Shown: positions 40,659 to 48,830 of the stretch, piece after piece
Numbering within the stretch: the first letter of the stretch is position 1
How the letters are laid out: every line of letters starts with the position of its first letter
Assembly (NCBI RefSeq): GCF_004337695.1
Contig: NZ_SJXJ01000027.1
Span: forward strand, 1 to 50,495
DNA from: Tenacibaculum sp. M341
GTDB lineage: Bacteria; Bacteroidota; Bacteroidia; Flavobacteriales; Flavobacteriaceae
Direction: 5' to 3'
DNA length: 50,495 nucleotides
The notes under the pieces: generated by a model
What the model saw: the letters and a program-made list of their open reading frames with translations, nothing else
Database searches by the model: none
Told to the model about the DNA's origin: nothing
Program-made: the position numbers and the translations under genes

Positions 40659-41504
40659 TTAATAATCTCCTAAAGTAACTGGGTTTTGTTCTAAAGCAGT
40701 AGCTAACTGATCGTCGTTAGGCGCTTTACCATGCCAAGCATGAGTATGCATCATAAAATCTACACCATTCCCCATTTCTGTATATAAAAGAATACAAACT
40801 GGTTTTCCTTTTCCTGTACGAGATTTAGCTTCTTCAATTCCTTTTAAGATAGCTTCAATATCATTTCCTTCTTTTACTTCTAAAACGTCCCATCCAAAAG
40901 CTTCAAATTTTGCTCTTAAACTTCCCATTGCAAGTACTTCATCTGTAGTACCATCAATTTGTTTTTCATTTACATCTACAGTAGAAATTAAGTTGTCTAC
41001 TTTTTTAGCAGATGCATACATTACAGATTCCCAAATTTGTCCTTCTTGTAACTCTCCATCACCATGTAAAGAGTATACAATCTTATCATCATTATTTAAC
41101 TTCTTAGCTTCTGCAGCTCCAATTGCTACACTCATTCCTTGACCTAAAGATCCAGAAGCAATTCTAATACCAGGTAAGTGTTCGTGAGTAGTAGGATGTC
41201 CTTGTAAACGAGAGTCTAATTTTCTAAAAGTAGCTAATTCTGATACAGGGAAAAATCCACTACGAGATAACACACTATAGAAAACAGGAGAAATATGTCC
41301 GTTAGATAAGAAGAACATATCTTCATTTATTCCATCCATAGTAAAATCAGTAGAATATTCCATTACCTCTTGGTATAAACAAGAAATAAATTCAGCACAT
41401 CCTAAAGAACCACCTGGGTGACCAGAATTCACGGCATGTACCATCCTTAAAATATCTCTACGAACCTGTTGTGTAAAATCTTGAAGTTGTTTCGTTGTTG
41501 GCAT
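40659..41504 (-). CDS. transketolase, N-terminal subunit
   Basis: The 281 residues correspond to the thiamine-diphosphate-binding N-terminal third of transketolase. The motif HGDGELQEGQIWES (about 145-158) ending ISTVDVNEKQIDG is the TPP/Mg2+ site, and HPGGSLG and GHISP are also present. Split transketolases need a separate C-terminal subunit of about 310 residues. In many Flavobacteriia that gene follows directly, but here bshA follows, so the partner must be elsewhere. It acts in the pentose-phosphate pathway. A TACTTTTG promoter lies just upstream. Confidence 0.9.
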   Translation of the reverse strand: MPTTKQLQDFTQQVRRDILRMVHAVNSGHPGGSLGCAEFISCLYQEVMEYSTDFTMDGINEDMFFLSNGHISPVFYSVLSRSGFFPVSELATFRKLDSRLQGHPTTHEHLPGIRIASGSLGQGMSVAIGAAEAKKLNNDDKIVYSLHGDGELQEGQIWESVMYASAKKVDNLISTVDVNEKQIDGTTDEVLAMGSLRAKFEAFGWDVLEVKEGNDIEAILKGIEEAKSRTGKGKPVCILLYTEMGNGVDFMMHTHAWHGKAPNDDQLATALEQNPVTLGDY

Positions 41505-41524
41505 TGTGTTATTTTTTGTAGCAA

Positions 41525-41555
41525 CAAAAGTAATAGTTTATGTAACAATTGCCAA
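41525..41555 (-). promoter_or_regulatory. promoter of transketolase gene
   Basis: On the minus strand, TTGG at 41555-41552 (the -33 box) and TACTTTTG at 41532-41525 (the -7 box) are 23 bases apart start to start. Transcription would begin about 15 bases before the ATG at 41504. The structured RNA at 41564-41661 therefore lies outside this mRNA. Confidence 0.6.
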
Positions 41556-41563
41556 TAAATAAA

Positions 41564-41661
41564 TTAAAAAAGGGTTCGTTACGTATTTAAGTTATACTTT
41601 TCTTTTTCGATGGAATTTCCCCGTCCTTATATATGTTCATCGTTTTTACGAACCCTTTATA
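41564..41661 (-). ncRNA. candidate structured small RNA
   Basis: On the minus strand an 11-base perfect stem (AAAGGGTTCGT at the 5' end, ACGAACCCTTT at the 3' end; 41648-41658 with 41569-41579) encloses the whole element and runs into six U. Inside are a CGATG/CATCG stem (41638-41642 with 41608-41612) and a short GTAT/ATAC stem (41583-41597), forming a three-way junction. A near-consensus promoter, TTG at 41697 and TACTTTG at 41673, would start transcription close to the 5' end of the stem. I cannot match it to a known RNA class. Confidence 0.5.
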
Positions 41662-41899
41662 GACCCCAAAGTAAAAACTATTCTATTATTTACACAATAT
41701 TTTATTGTCCGAATTCTTGAATTAAGAGTCCTAAAACATCTAACTTGTTGTAAATTAAGTTTTAATAAAAAGTGACATTTTCAAAAATTAAATGATTTAT
41801 TAGTTTTTGTGAGTCTTTTTGTTGATGAAATAGGTGGTTTTTGAAGTAAAATTCGACAAAAAATTATTAATAAATTAAATTATGTTAAGGAAAAACACC
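41662..41899. other. intergenic, no gene seen
   Basis: Apart from the putative promoter of the small RNA (about 41667-41697), I see no ORF or strong hairpin here. It is the 3' flank of the gene at 41900. Confidence 0.4.
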
Positions 41900-42772
41900 C
41901 TATTTCATACAATCTTTTACAGCTGAAAATTGAGTTCCTAATAAACGAATATCATCAGTTTTAGAAGAGATTAAAATAGAAATATTTTTATTCGATTCTA
42001 AAAAATAGCTAATGTTTAAATCTTTAGCATTTTTATGAAAGGAGAAAAAGAGAGGATATGAAATGTCATTTAAAAGATTTACGGTTTCAATTGTAAAGTT
42101 GCCAGTAATTAAAACATGAATTTTTATCCCTGAAACAACTACTATCTTAGAATTTAAATAATGTAAAATGCCAGTATTTTCATTATAAATATCATCCCAA
42201 GAAAGAATAGAGGGGGTCCAATTATTTGGAGATTGGAAAGTGTAAATAAATGCACCTGAATAAAACCAGTTGCCATAAGTAATGTTTAAGCTAGTTGATT
42301 TGTTAAAAGTAATACTAATTTTAAAGTTTGATGTTGCTACTTTTTTTATGAAGTCATCTAATAATTCGTAAGAGTTGTTTTGAAGATGAACATTTTTAGA
42401 GCTAATTAAAATTTTAATATTTCCTGAACTCTCAATTTTATTATGAACTTCTTCAATTGAAGGTTTATATGTATATGAAGTATTATTGTTTTGTTCATTA
42501 TAAAAATTATCTAAACCTAAAAATACAGCAACAGGTGTTTTTTTCTGAGTTTCTAATATTTTTTGATAGATTTCAGTAAATAGTATTTTTTGACTGGATG
42601 TATTGAAAAATTGATTTCCATTGGGTATGGTATCTAAAATTTCAGTTAAGTCATTATTGTTTAAATTTAAAGTAGGGAGGGAGTTGTAAAAAGTGAAATT
42701 TTTCAATTGAAAATTAAATACGTTGGCTAAACTATCTAATACTAGATTATCCAATTCATTAAATGAGGTCAT
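41900..42772 (-). CDS. unknown protein, paralogue of the upstream gene product
   Basis: I start at M-T-S-F-N-E-L-D (42772, 290 residues). The frame stays open back to a TTG at 42841, but that stretch contains the terminator of the upstream gene. An ATG at 42790 is also possible. The protein aligns with the upstream 347-residue protein over its length. YGNWFYSGAFIYTFQSPNNW matches GGWFYSGYFTDMYKNPDQF, IVVVSGIKIHVLITG matches LIVSGYTITVRSWAT, and DDIRLLGTQF matches GDLQILGMGV. There is no signal peptide or membrane segment. Function is unknown; it is more diverged and Asn-rich than its partner. Confidence 0.7.
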   Translation of the reverse strand: MTSFNELDNLVLDSLANVFNFQLKNFTFYNSLPTLNLNNNDLTEILDTIPNGNQFFNTSSQKILFTEIYQKILETQKKTPVAVFLGLDNFYNEQNNNTSYTYKPSIEEVHNKIESSGNIKILISSKNVHLQNNSYELLDDFIKKVATSNFKISITFNKSTSLNITYGNWFYSGAFIYTFQSPNNWTPSILSWDDIYNENTGILHYLNSKIVVVSGIKIHVLITGNFTIETVNLLNDISYPLFFSFHKNAKDLNISYFLESNKNISILISSKTDDIRLLGTQFSAVKDCMK

Positions 42773-42792
42773 TATGTAGTTTGTTAACATTA

Positions 42793-42827
42793 AAAAATAA
42801 AGAACACATGTGTTTACATGTGTTCTT
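42793..42827 (-). terminator. terminator between the paralogous genes
   Basis: On the minus strand, AAGAACACATGT, loop AAAC and ACATGTGTTCTT form a perfect 12-base stem followed by TATTTTTT. It starts about 20 bases after the stop of the 347-residue gene and rules out a long N-terminus for the downstream gene. Confidence 0.9.
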
Positions 42828-42847
42828 ATGTTGTTATTCAAGAAAGA

Positions 42848-43891
42848 TTAGATTAATCTTGAAGGAGCTTTTGCTAAATGGTTGGCACTTCCACCAACTA
42901 CAGCTCTATCAGTAGGAATTACACCCATTCCTAAAATTTGTAAATCACCTGGTTGAGAAGTAATTGTTACAGAGATAGATTTATCTTCATTATGCTTGTA
43001 ACTAGAAGTAGCAGAAGAAGAAGAACCTGAAGTGTAGAAAGGCCATACATTAGTTTCTGTACTTTTTTGAATCTTTTTAAATTCAGATTCGCTATAAGTA
43101 GCCCAAGATCTTACAGTAATTGTATAACCAGAAACGATTAAAGATTGGTTAGTTACTCTTTGTAAGCTTCCTTCTGGACCAAATAAGTTATTCCAGTCAG
43201 ATGCTTCTTGAAATTGATCTGGATTTTTATACATATCTGTAAAATATCCTGAATAAAACCATCCACCAGCTCTTACATCTAAGAAAGCAAACTTGTTAAA
43301 GTGCATATCTACAGTAATTCTGTTAGCAGAAGCTACTTGGTTTAATTGTTCAGATACACTATTGTATTTTTTACCCCAAAAACCAACTCCAGAAGATCCA
43401 TTACTTTTTGCCCAAGATTGCTCAATATTAGAGTTACAAGTTTGAGAATCAAAATGTATAGTAGCAGTAGATCCATTGTTTACTCTTCTTTGAAGTTCAG
43501 CAAACTCAGGAGTATATCTAGGATTTACACCAACACTACCACCAATCCAATTATTTACGTTCATAAAGTTACCAAAAGCAATCTTGTATAAGAAAGTGTT
43601 AGTATCTTCTGTTTTACTTAACATTGTAGCATAGTTACCACTTAAGTTGTTTAAAGGATTTCCTTCATATAAAACACCTACAGACTGTGGAGGAATTCCG
43701 TCAAAGTAGTTGTATAAACCTTCTGCGTTAGATTGCACAGGTAAAACTCCTTGAATCATTTGGAAACTCTGATCGCTTAAGTTTAAAGATTGAACAAGAG
43801 TGTTGTAAATTCCGTTAGTTGGTGCCTCTAATTGTGCTCCTTGAGCTTCTAAAATTCCGTTAGAAGGTGCTTCTAAAGTTGTTGTAGCCAT
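42848..43891 (-). CDS. unknown cytoplasmic protein with duplicated N-terminal motif
   Basis: This 347-residue protein belongs to no family I recognise. The N-terminus repeats LEAPSNGI and LEAPTNGI (residues 6-13 and 21-28). The centre has GSSGVGFWGKKYNSV and RAGGWFYSGYF; the C-terminal part is beta-rich (SISVTITSQPGDLQILGMGV) and ends SRLI. It has no signal peptide, lipobox or T9SS domain, so it is probably cytoplasmic or released by a non-standard route. It has its own strong terminator and a long 5' region, and its diverged paralogue follows. It could be a structural or lectin-like protein. Confidence 0.7.
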   Translation of the reverse strand: MATTTLEAPSNGILEAQGAQLEAPTNGIYNTLVQSLNLSDQSFQMIQGVLPVQSNAEGLYNYFDGIPPQSVGVLYEGNPLNNLSGNYATMLSKTEDTNTFLYKIAFGNFMNVNNWIGGSVGVNPRYTPEFAELQRRVNNGSTATIHFDSQTCNSNIEQSWAKSNGSSGVGFWGKKYNSVSEQLNQVASANRITVDMHFNKFAFLDVRAGGWFYSGYFTDMYKNPDQFQEASDWNNLFGPEGSLQRVTNQSLIVSGYTITVRSWATYSESEFKKIQKSTETNVWPFYTSGSSSSATSSYKHNEDKSISVTITSQPGDLQILGMGVIPTDRAVVGGSANHLAKAPSRLI

Positions 43892-44199
43892 AATGTAATT
43901 TTAAAGTTTCTATACCTACTCTTTTTAGGCTTTTCGGTAATCGCCTTTGATAAGAATTCAATAGATGATCAGGCTACTGAATACAATGAAGTACTTAATT
44001 AAGTAGGAACAATAAACCGTTTTAAGTATTTGAATTTTAATAATTAAAACGAATGTCTTATTGTTACATTTATAAAATTACAATTGGTTTTTTACGGAAG
44101 TCTTAACTGTATGTTACTAGAACATTAACAGCTGTAAAACAGGATTATACCCCTTTTTGAAAGGTGAAATAAGTTGATATACGATTTTTTAGTAACTTA
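43892..44199. other. 308-bp intergenic region, long 5' region of the 347-residue gene
   Basis: No ORF is supported. On the minus strand a GGTATAATCCTG stretch near 44148 resembles a sigma-70 -10 region more than the Bacteroidota -7 box. An imperfect inverted repeat (CTGTATGTT...AACATTAACAG, about 44109-44132) and AGGC/GCCT arms near 43930-43950 could be regulatory structure. Confidence 0.35.
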
Positions 44200-45465
44200 T
44201 TATGTTTTTTGCTTTTTCTTTTTGGCAGCAGGAAATAAAACGTTGTTTAAAATTAAACGATATCCAGGAGAAGTAGGGTGTAGGTCTAATTCAGTTTTAG
44301 GATCTCCAACTCTATGTTGATAATCTTCAGGATCATGACCACCATAAAATGTAAACAACCCTTTTCCTTTCGTACCATGAATATAACGAGCTTCTCCATT
44401 AGTAGTATTCTCACCTAAAATTAATGCGGTAGATTTTACGTTTCTTCTATCAAACGAAGTGGTTTGCCCCATGAAAGCTTTTACAATTTGTGTATGATTT
44501 TGACATAACATAGTTGGAACTTGATCCCATTTTGCAGAAAACTCCTTTAAAACAAAATAATCAGTTTCTTTTTTTATTCTACGTTTTCTAGTCATGTCTA
44601 TAGAAGAAAACTCATAAGTAGTAGGATTTCTAATTAGCTCAAAATCTTTGAAAGCAAATGTTTTATTAAAATCTATTTTCGATTGATAATTAGGTTCAGA
44701 AGCATCACCATCAAACATTGGTTCACAAATATCAACACCATCAGCAGCCAAAGCAATATCAAAACTATCTGTAGCAGAACACATAGCAAACATAAATCCA
44801 CCACCAATTACGTAATCTCTAATTTTTTTAGATACAGCTCTTTTGGCTTCAGAAACCTTGCTGTAACCTAATTTAGCAGCCAACGCTTCGGCTCTTTTCT
44901 TTTGTTGCACATACCAAGGAGCAGATCTAAAAGCACCGTAAAAACGACCGTATTGCCCTGTAAAATCTTCATGGTGTAAGTGTAACCATTCGTATAATAG
45001 TAATTTATCTCCTAAAACTTCTTCATCATACACAACATCAAAAGGAATTTCTGCATAGGTAAGTACCATAGTAACCGCATCATCCCAAGGCATTTTATCT
45101 TTAGGAGAATACACTGCTATTTTGGGAGCTTTTTCAAGTGTAATTGCTTCTTGGTTTTTACTAGGAGAAGAAATTTCCTCTAAAATAATTTGAGCTTTCG
45201 CATCAGATATTATTTGATAAGAAACTCCTCGAATTTTACTCTCATTTTCAATGGCGCTATTATTTTCTATTAAAAAAGCGCCACCATCGTAATTTAACAA
45301 CCATTTTGCTTTTAAACCATTTTGAAGCGCATAGTATACAATACCATAAGCTTTTAAATGATTTTTTTGATTATCATGACTCATAGGAACATATATAAAA
45401 GATGCCCAAATAGAGTTTGATATTAAAATAAGACTAAGGGTTAAGAGTATTTTCTTCATATTCAA
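44200..45465 (-). CDS. conserved exported protein
   Basis: The 421 residues have an N-terminal signal peptide (ILLTLSLILISNSIWA). The mature protein is conserved in Flavobacteriia as far as I remember and is sometimes labelled asparagine synthetase B. It lacks the N-terminal Cys nucleophile and the PP-loop of AsnB, so I do not accept that name. IAVYSPKDKMPWDDAVTMVLTY (split near residue 115) and GGGFMFAMCSATDSFDIAL suggest a glutamine-amidotransferase-like or Rossmann-type fold with a possible nucleophile Cys. The Lys-rich C-terminal end (AAKKKKQKT) is notable. It lies 68 bases after dnaB on the same strand. Confidence 0.6.
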   Translation of the reverse strand: MNMKKILLTLSLILISNSIWASFIYVPMSHDNQKNHLKAYGIVYYALQNGLKAKWLLNYDGGAFLIENNSAIENESKIRGVSYQIISDAKAQIILEEISSPSKNQEAITLEKAPKIAVYSPKDKMPWDDAVTMVLTYAEIPFDVVYDEEVLGDKLLLYEWLHLHHEDFTGQYGRFYGAFRSAPWYVQQKKRAEALAAKLGYSKVSEAKRAVSKKIRDYVIGGGFMFAMCSATDSFDIALAADGVDICEPMFDGDASEPNYQSKIDFNKTFAFKDFELIRNPTTYEFSSIDMTRKRRIKKETDYFVLKEFSAKWDQVPTMLCQNHTQIVKAFMGQTTSFDRRNVKSTALILGENTTNGEARYIHGTKGKGLFTFYGGHDPEDYQHRVGDPKTELDLHPTSPGYRLILNNVLFPAAKKKKQKT

Positions 45466-45533
45466 AAACTAAAATACACAATTACTGACTAGCAATTGTG
45501 TATTTATTAGTTTTTTATAATTTGTTTCACATT

Positions 45534-47060
45534 TTAAAACGGAACGTCATCATCAAAATTATTGTTACTACTAGTTTCAGCAGGTCCAAAAGCATCTTCG
45601 GCAGATGGTAATGCTCCAGATTCAAAAGTATTCATACTCGATTGGAATTCACTACTAAAACCTTCTTCTAAATCGGAGAATTTAGCTAAGTGCCCAGTAA
45701 ACTTTAAACGAATATTGTCTAAACCACCATTACGGTGTTTTGCTACAATAAATTCACCTTGTCCCTCACACGGAGAATGATCATCATCATCCCATTCAGT
45801 CATACCATAATATTCAGGACGGAAAATAAACGATACAATATCGGCATCCTGCTCAATTGCTCCAGATTCACGTAAGTCAGATAGTAAAGGTCTTTTACTT
45901 CCTCCACGGGTTTCAACAGCACGTGATAACTGAGATAAGGCAATTACAGGAATATTCAATTCTTTTGCTAGTGCTTTTAAGTTACGAGAAATAGTAGATA
46001 TTTCTTGTTCACGGTTACCATTTCCAGCACCACCAGCTGTCATTAACTGTAAATAATCAATAATTAATATCTTCACATTGTGTTGAGATACTAAACGACG
46101 TGCTTTTGCACGAAGGTCAAAAATAGATAATGCAGGTGTATCATCAATAAAAATAGGAGCATCAGATAAACGTTTTACTTTTACGTTTAATTGTTCCCAT
46201 TCGTGAGGTTCTAAATTACCCTTACGAAGTTTTTCAGAGGTTAATCCGGTTTCAGAAGAAATCATACGTGTAATTAACTGTACCGATGACATCTCTAACG
46301 AGAATAAAGCTACAGCTTCGCCAAATTCAATGGCCATGTTTTTAGCCATAGAGATTACGAATGCCGTTTTTCCCATACCAGGACGAGCTGCAATAATAAT
46401 TAAATCGGAAGGCTGCCAACCAGAAGTCAATGCGTCTAATTTTGTAAAACCAGTGGCTAAACCACTCATCCCTTCTTTATTAGAAATTTCCTGAATTTTA
46501 TTAATTGCTTGTTGTACTAAACTTTCAGCAACTTCAGCTCCTTTCTTTAAGTTTCCTTGTGTTACTTCAAATAATTTTCCTTCGGCATCATCTAATAAAT
46601 CAAAAACATCTGTTGTTTCATCATAAGCATTTTCAATAATGTCAGAAGAAATAGAAATTAATCTACGTTGAATATATTTTTGTAGAATAATTCGAGAGTG
46701 AAACTCAATGTGTGCCGAAGAAGCTACTTTTTGAGTTAAATTTATAATGTAGAAATCTCCACCAGCTATTTCTAATTTACCATCTTTTCTTAATTGATTT
46801 GAAACTGATAATAAATCAATTGGTTCAGAATTTTGAAACAAAGCATAAATAGCTGCATAAATTTCTTGATGTCGCTTATCATAAAACGCATCTGGGTGAA
46901 GGATATCAATTACTTCATCAATTCCTTTTTTATCAATCATCATAGCACCCAATACAGCTTCTTCTAAATCAATTGCCTGAGGAGGTAACTTACCTTTCTC
47001 TAAATTAACAACTCTAGATTTATCTGATCGAACACTTCTTAATCCTTGCGGTTTTTCCAT
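45534..47060 (-). CDS. dnaB: replicative DNA helicase DnaB
   Basis: This is the hexameric 5'-3' helicase of the replication fork. The N-terminal domain (about 25-170; LPPQAIDLEEAVLGAMMID) and the RecA-like motor are complete. Walker A is RPGMGKT (226-232), Walker B lies in ILIIDYLQLM, and the arginine-rich SQLSRAVETR and DLRESGAIEQDAD are present. No intein interrupts it. The 508 residues are normal. It starts close to a TACTTTTG element (47073-47066), which would give a nearly leaderless mRNA. Confidence 0.97.
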   Translation of the reverse strand: MEKPQGLRSVRSDKSRVVNLEKGKLPPQAIDLEEAVLGAMMIDKKGIDEVIDILHPDAFYDKRHQEIYAAIYALFQNSEPIDLLSVSNQLRKDGKLEIAGGDFYIINLTQKVASSAHIEFHSRIILQKYIQRRLISISSDIIENAYDETTDVFDLLDDAEGKLFEVTQGNLKKGAEVAESLVQQAINKIQEISNKEGMSGLATGFTKLDALTSGWQPSDLIIIAARPGMGKTAFVISMAKNMAIEFGEAVALFSLEMSSVQLITRMISSETGLTSEKLRKGNLEPHEWEQLNVKVKRLSDAPIFIDDTPALSIFDLRAKARRLVSQHNVKILIIDYLQLMTAGGAGNGNREQEISTISRNLKALAKELNIPVIALSQLSRAVETRGGSKRPLLSDLRESGAIEQDADIVSFIFRPEYYGMTEWDDDDHSPCEGQGEFIVAKHRNGGLDNIRLKFTGHLAKFSDLEEGFSSEFQSSMNTFESGALPSAEDAFGPAETSSNNNFDDDVPF

Positions 47061-47065
47061 GGTGA

Positions 47066-47182
47066 CAAAAGTAATTTTTTACGTTGATATTATCTCTAAT
47101 TCTTTTCACTTTTCTTTTTTCACAAAAAATGTAAACAAAACTGTTATTAAGTTGTTAATAACAAATTAGGTTTTTATTTTTG
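47066..47182. promoter_or_regulatory. divergent promoters of dnaB and the DUF3810 gene
   Basis: For the minus strand, TACTTTTG is at 47073-47066. For the plus strand, TATTTTTG is at 47175-47182 with TTG at 47152-47154 (20-base spacer). Both -7 boxes end 5 to 6 bases before the start codon, so both mRNAs would have almost no 5' leader. Confidence 0.5.
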
Positions 47183-47187
47183 AAAAA

Positions 47188-48261
47188 ATGAAGCCATATA
47201 AAAAACACGTTATTATTGCAGTTTTATTGCCTTTACAGATTGTTTTTGTGAAGTTTATAAGTGAAAAAACTGATTTTATTGAAGAGTATTACTCTAATGG
47301 ATTGTATCCATTTATATCGCGCTTTTTTAGAATTCTTTTAGGTTGGATTCCTTTTTCTTTTGGTGATTTTTTAGGGCTAATTTTGATAGGTTTATTTTGT
47401 TATGAAATTTCCAAACTTTTCAAAACAAGGTTTAAAGAAATCATACCTAAGTCAGTCCAATTTGTTGCTTTTTTGTCAGTTATATATGGTTGTTTTTATT
47501 GGTTTTGGGGATTTAATTATTTCAGAAAACCATTAGCAGAGAATTTAGGTTTGCAACAACAAGAATACACTACAGAACAGTTAGTTGAAGTAACAGAAAA
47601 AATTACATTTGCATTTAATGAGATTCATACTAAACTAGTATCAAATGACACTTTGGTTATTGATGTACCATATTCAAACAAAGAGATTTTTAGAAAAACT
47701 TCTGATGCTTATGAAAGTTTAGCAAAAGAATATCCGCAGTTAGCCTATAAGAGTAGAGCAATTAAAAATTCCTTAGTTAGTTTGTTGCAATCTTATAATG
47801 GTACAGCAGGTTATTTGAATCCAATAACAGGAGAGGCGCAAGTAAATTCAATGTTACCGAAAGCAGGTTTTCCTGCTACAGCATGCCACGAAATAGCACA
47901 TCAAATTGGGTGGTCTGCAGAGAATGATGCTAATTTTGTAGGTTTTTTAGCTACCACTCATAGTGATGATATTTATTTTCAATATTCTGGTTATCGAATG
48001 GCTTACAGATATTGTATGCGAGAAATTAGGAAAAGGGATAAAGAACTTTACAGTGTGCTAAGAGAAAAAACAAATAAAGGAATTTTAAAAGAGCTTAAGA
48101 ATAATTATTTGTTTTGGAAGAAATATGAAAATCCAATTGAACCTTACATCAAAAAAGGGTATAATTCTTATTTAAAAGCAAATAATCAATCTAAAGGAAT
48201 TAAATCTTACAGCTATGTAGTTGATCTATTAATAGCTTACTTCGAACAACAAAAAAAATGA
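47188..48261 (+). CDS. DUF3810 membrane metallopeptidase-like protein
   Basis: The 357 residues begin with two to three membrane segments (8-22, 58-78, 90-108). The periplasmic or cytoplasmic domain contains H234-E-I-A-H238 (TACHEIAHQIGW), a zincin HExxH motif, with acidic residues a few positions on. This matches DUF3810, a family of unknown substrate. A peptidase role is inferred from the motif only. It overlaps the next lipoprotein gene by four bases (ATGA), so the two are coupled. Confidence 0.85.
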   Translation: MKPYKKHVIIAVLLPLQIVFVKFISEKTDFIEEYYSNGLYPFISRFFRILLGWIPFSFGDFLGLILIGLFCYEISKLFKTRFKEIIPKSVQFVAFLSVIYGCFYWFWGFNYFRKPLAENLGLQQQEYTTEQLVEVTEKITFAFNEIHTKLVSNDTLVIDVPYSNKEIFRKTSDAYESLAKEYPQLAYKSRAIKNSLVSLLQSYNGTAGYLNPITGEAQVNSMLPKAGFPATACHEIAHQIGWSAENDANFVGFLATTHSDDIYFQYSGYRMAYRYCMREIRKRDKELYSVLREKTNKGILKELKNNYLFWKKYENPIEPYIKKGYNSYLKANNQSKGIKSYSYVVDLLIAYFEQQKK

Positions 48262-48803
48262 GATATTTTACACTAATTTTACTAGTTGCAGCTATGTATA
48301 GCTGTAATTCTAATCAAATAGCTAAAGACTTTAATTGTAAAACAGCTACATATTCTAACTTAGAAAAAGTAGATGATTACAAAAAGCTATTCAGTTTTGA
48401 TATTCCCAAAAAATGGAAAACAAATTTATATTATGATGACGCTGTTTCTTCAATTTATACAGCAGATACCACTATTAGCTTAACAAAAACAACAGTTATT
48501 GATGCTTCTTTTATTGTTAATACATCAGAAATAGATGATAAGTTTATTCAAAAAGTAAAGAATGACAATACAACTTTAGCATTAGAGGAGGTAAAGTCTA
48601 GTAGAACTACTTTTTTAAACAATCAATCGTATTACAATTTAGCAAAAGGAAAAAAAGGTAAGTATCAATATCATGTTTTAAACATATTTAGTAAAGCTGA
48701 AACAGGTTTTTTACATGTAAAGGCAGAAGTTTATGGAGATTCTTTAGTAGAAGATAGAATCTGTAAAGCAGTGAAACTTGTCAATAATATACAGCTGAAA
48801 TAG
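48258..48803 (+). CDS. hypothetical lipoprotein
   Basis: The 181 residues start with a lipoprotein signal (LILLVAAMYSC, Cys16). The mature domain is alpha/beta (LFSFDIPKKWKTNLYYDDAVSSIY) and recalls small PsbP/Mog1-type folds, but this is only a shape impression. It is translationally coupled to the DUF3810 gene and lies 27 bases before the pepT ATG. Confidence 0.6.
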   Translation: MRYFTLILLVAAMYSCNSNQIAKDFNCKTATYSNLEKVDDYKKLFSFDIPKKWKTNLYYDDAVSSIYTADTTISLTKTTVIDASFIVNTSEIDDKFIQKVKNDNTTLALEEVKSSRTTFLNNQSYYNLAKGKKGKYQYHVLNIFSKAETGFLHVKAEVYGDSLVEDRICKAVKLVNNIQLK

Positions 48804-48830
48804 CTATTTTTGAACTTTAAAATAACAACA

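Noticed and set aside
41569-41658. tRNA-, SRP-RNA- or riboswitch-type identity for the 11-bp closed-stem element
   Set aside because: GGTTCG resembles a T-arm but there is no cloverleaf; the GGAA of SRP RNA lacks its conserved context; no riboswitch core that I know is visible.
42773-42841. N-terminal extension of the downstream paralogue
   Set aside because: The DNA is a 12-bp perfect stem plus T-run, clearly the terminator of the gene upstream.
44200-45465. Asparagine synthetase B label for the 421-residue exported protein
   Set aside because: Signal peptide present, no N-terminal Cys nucleophile after Met, no ATP pyrophosphatase loop.
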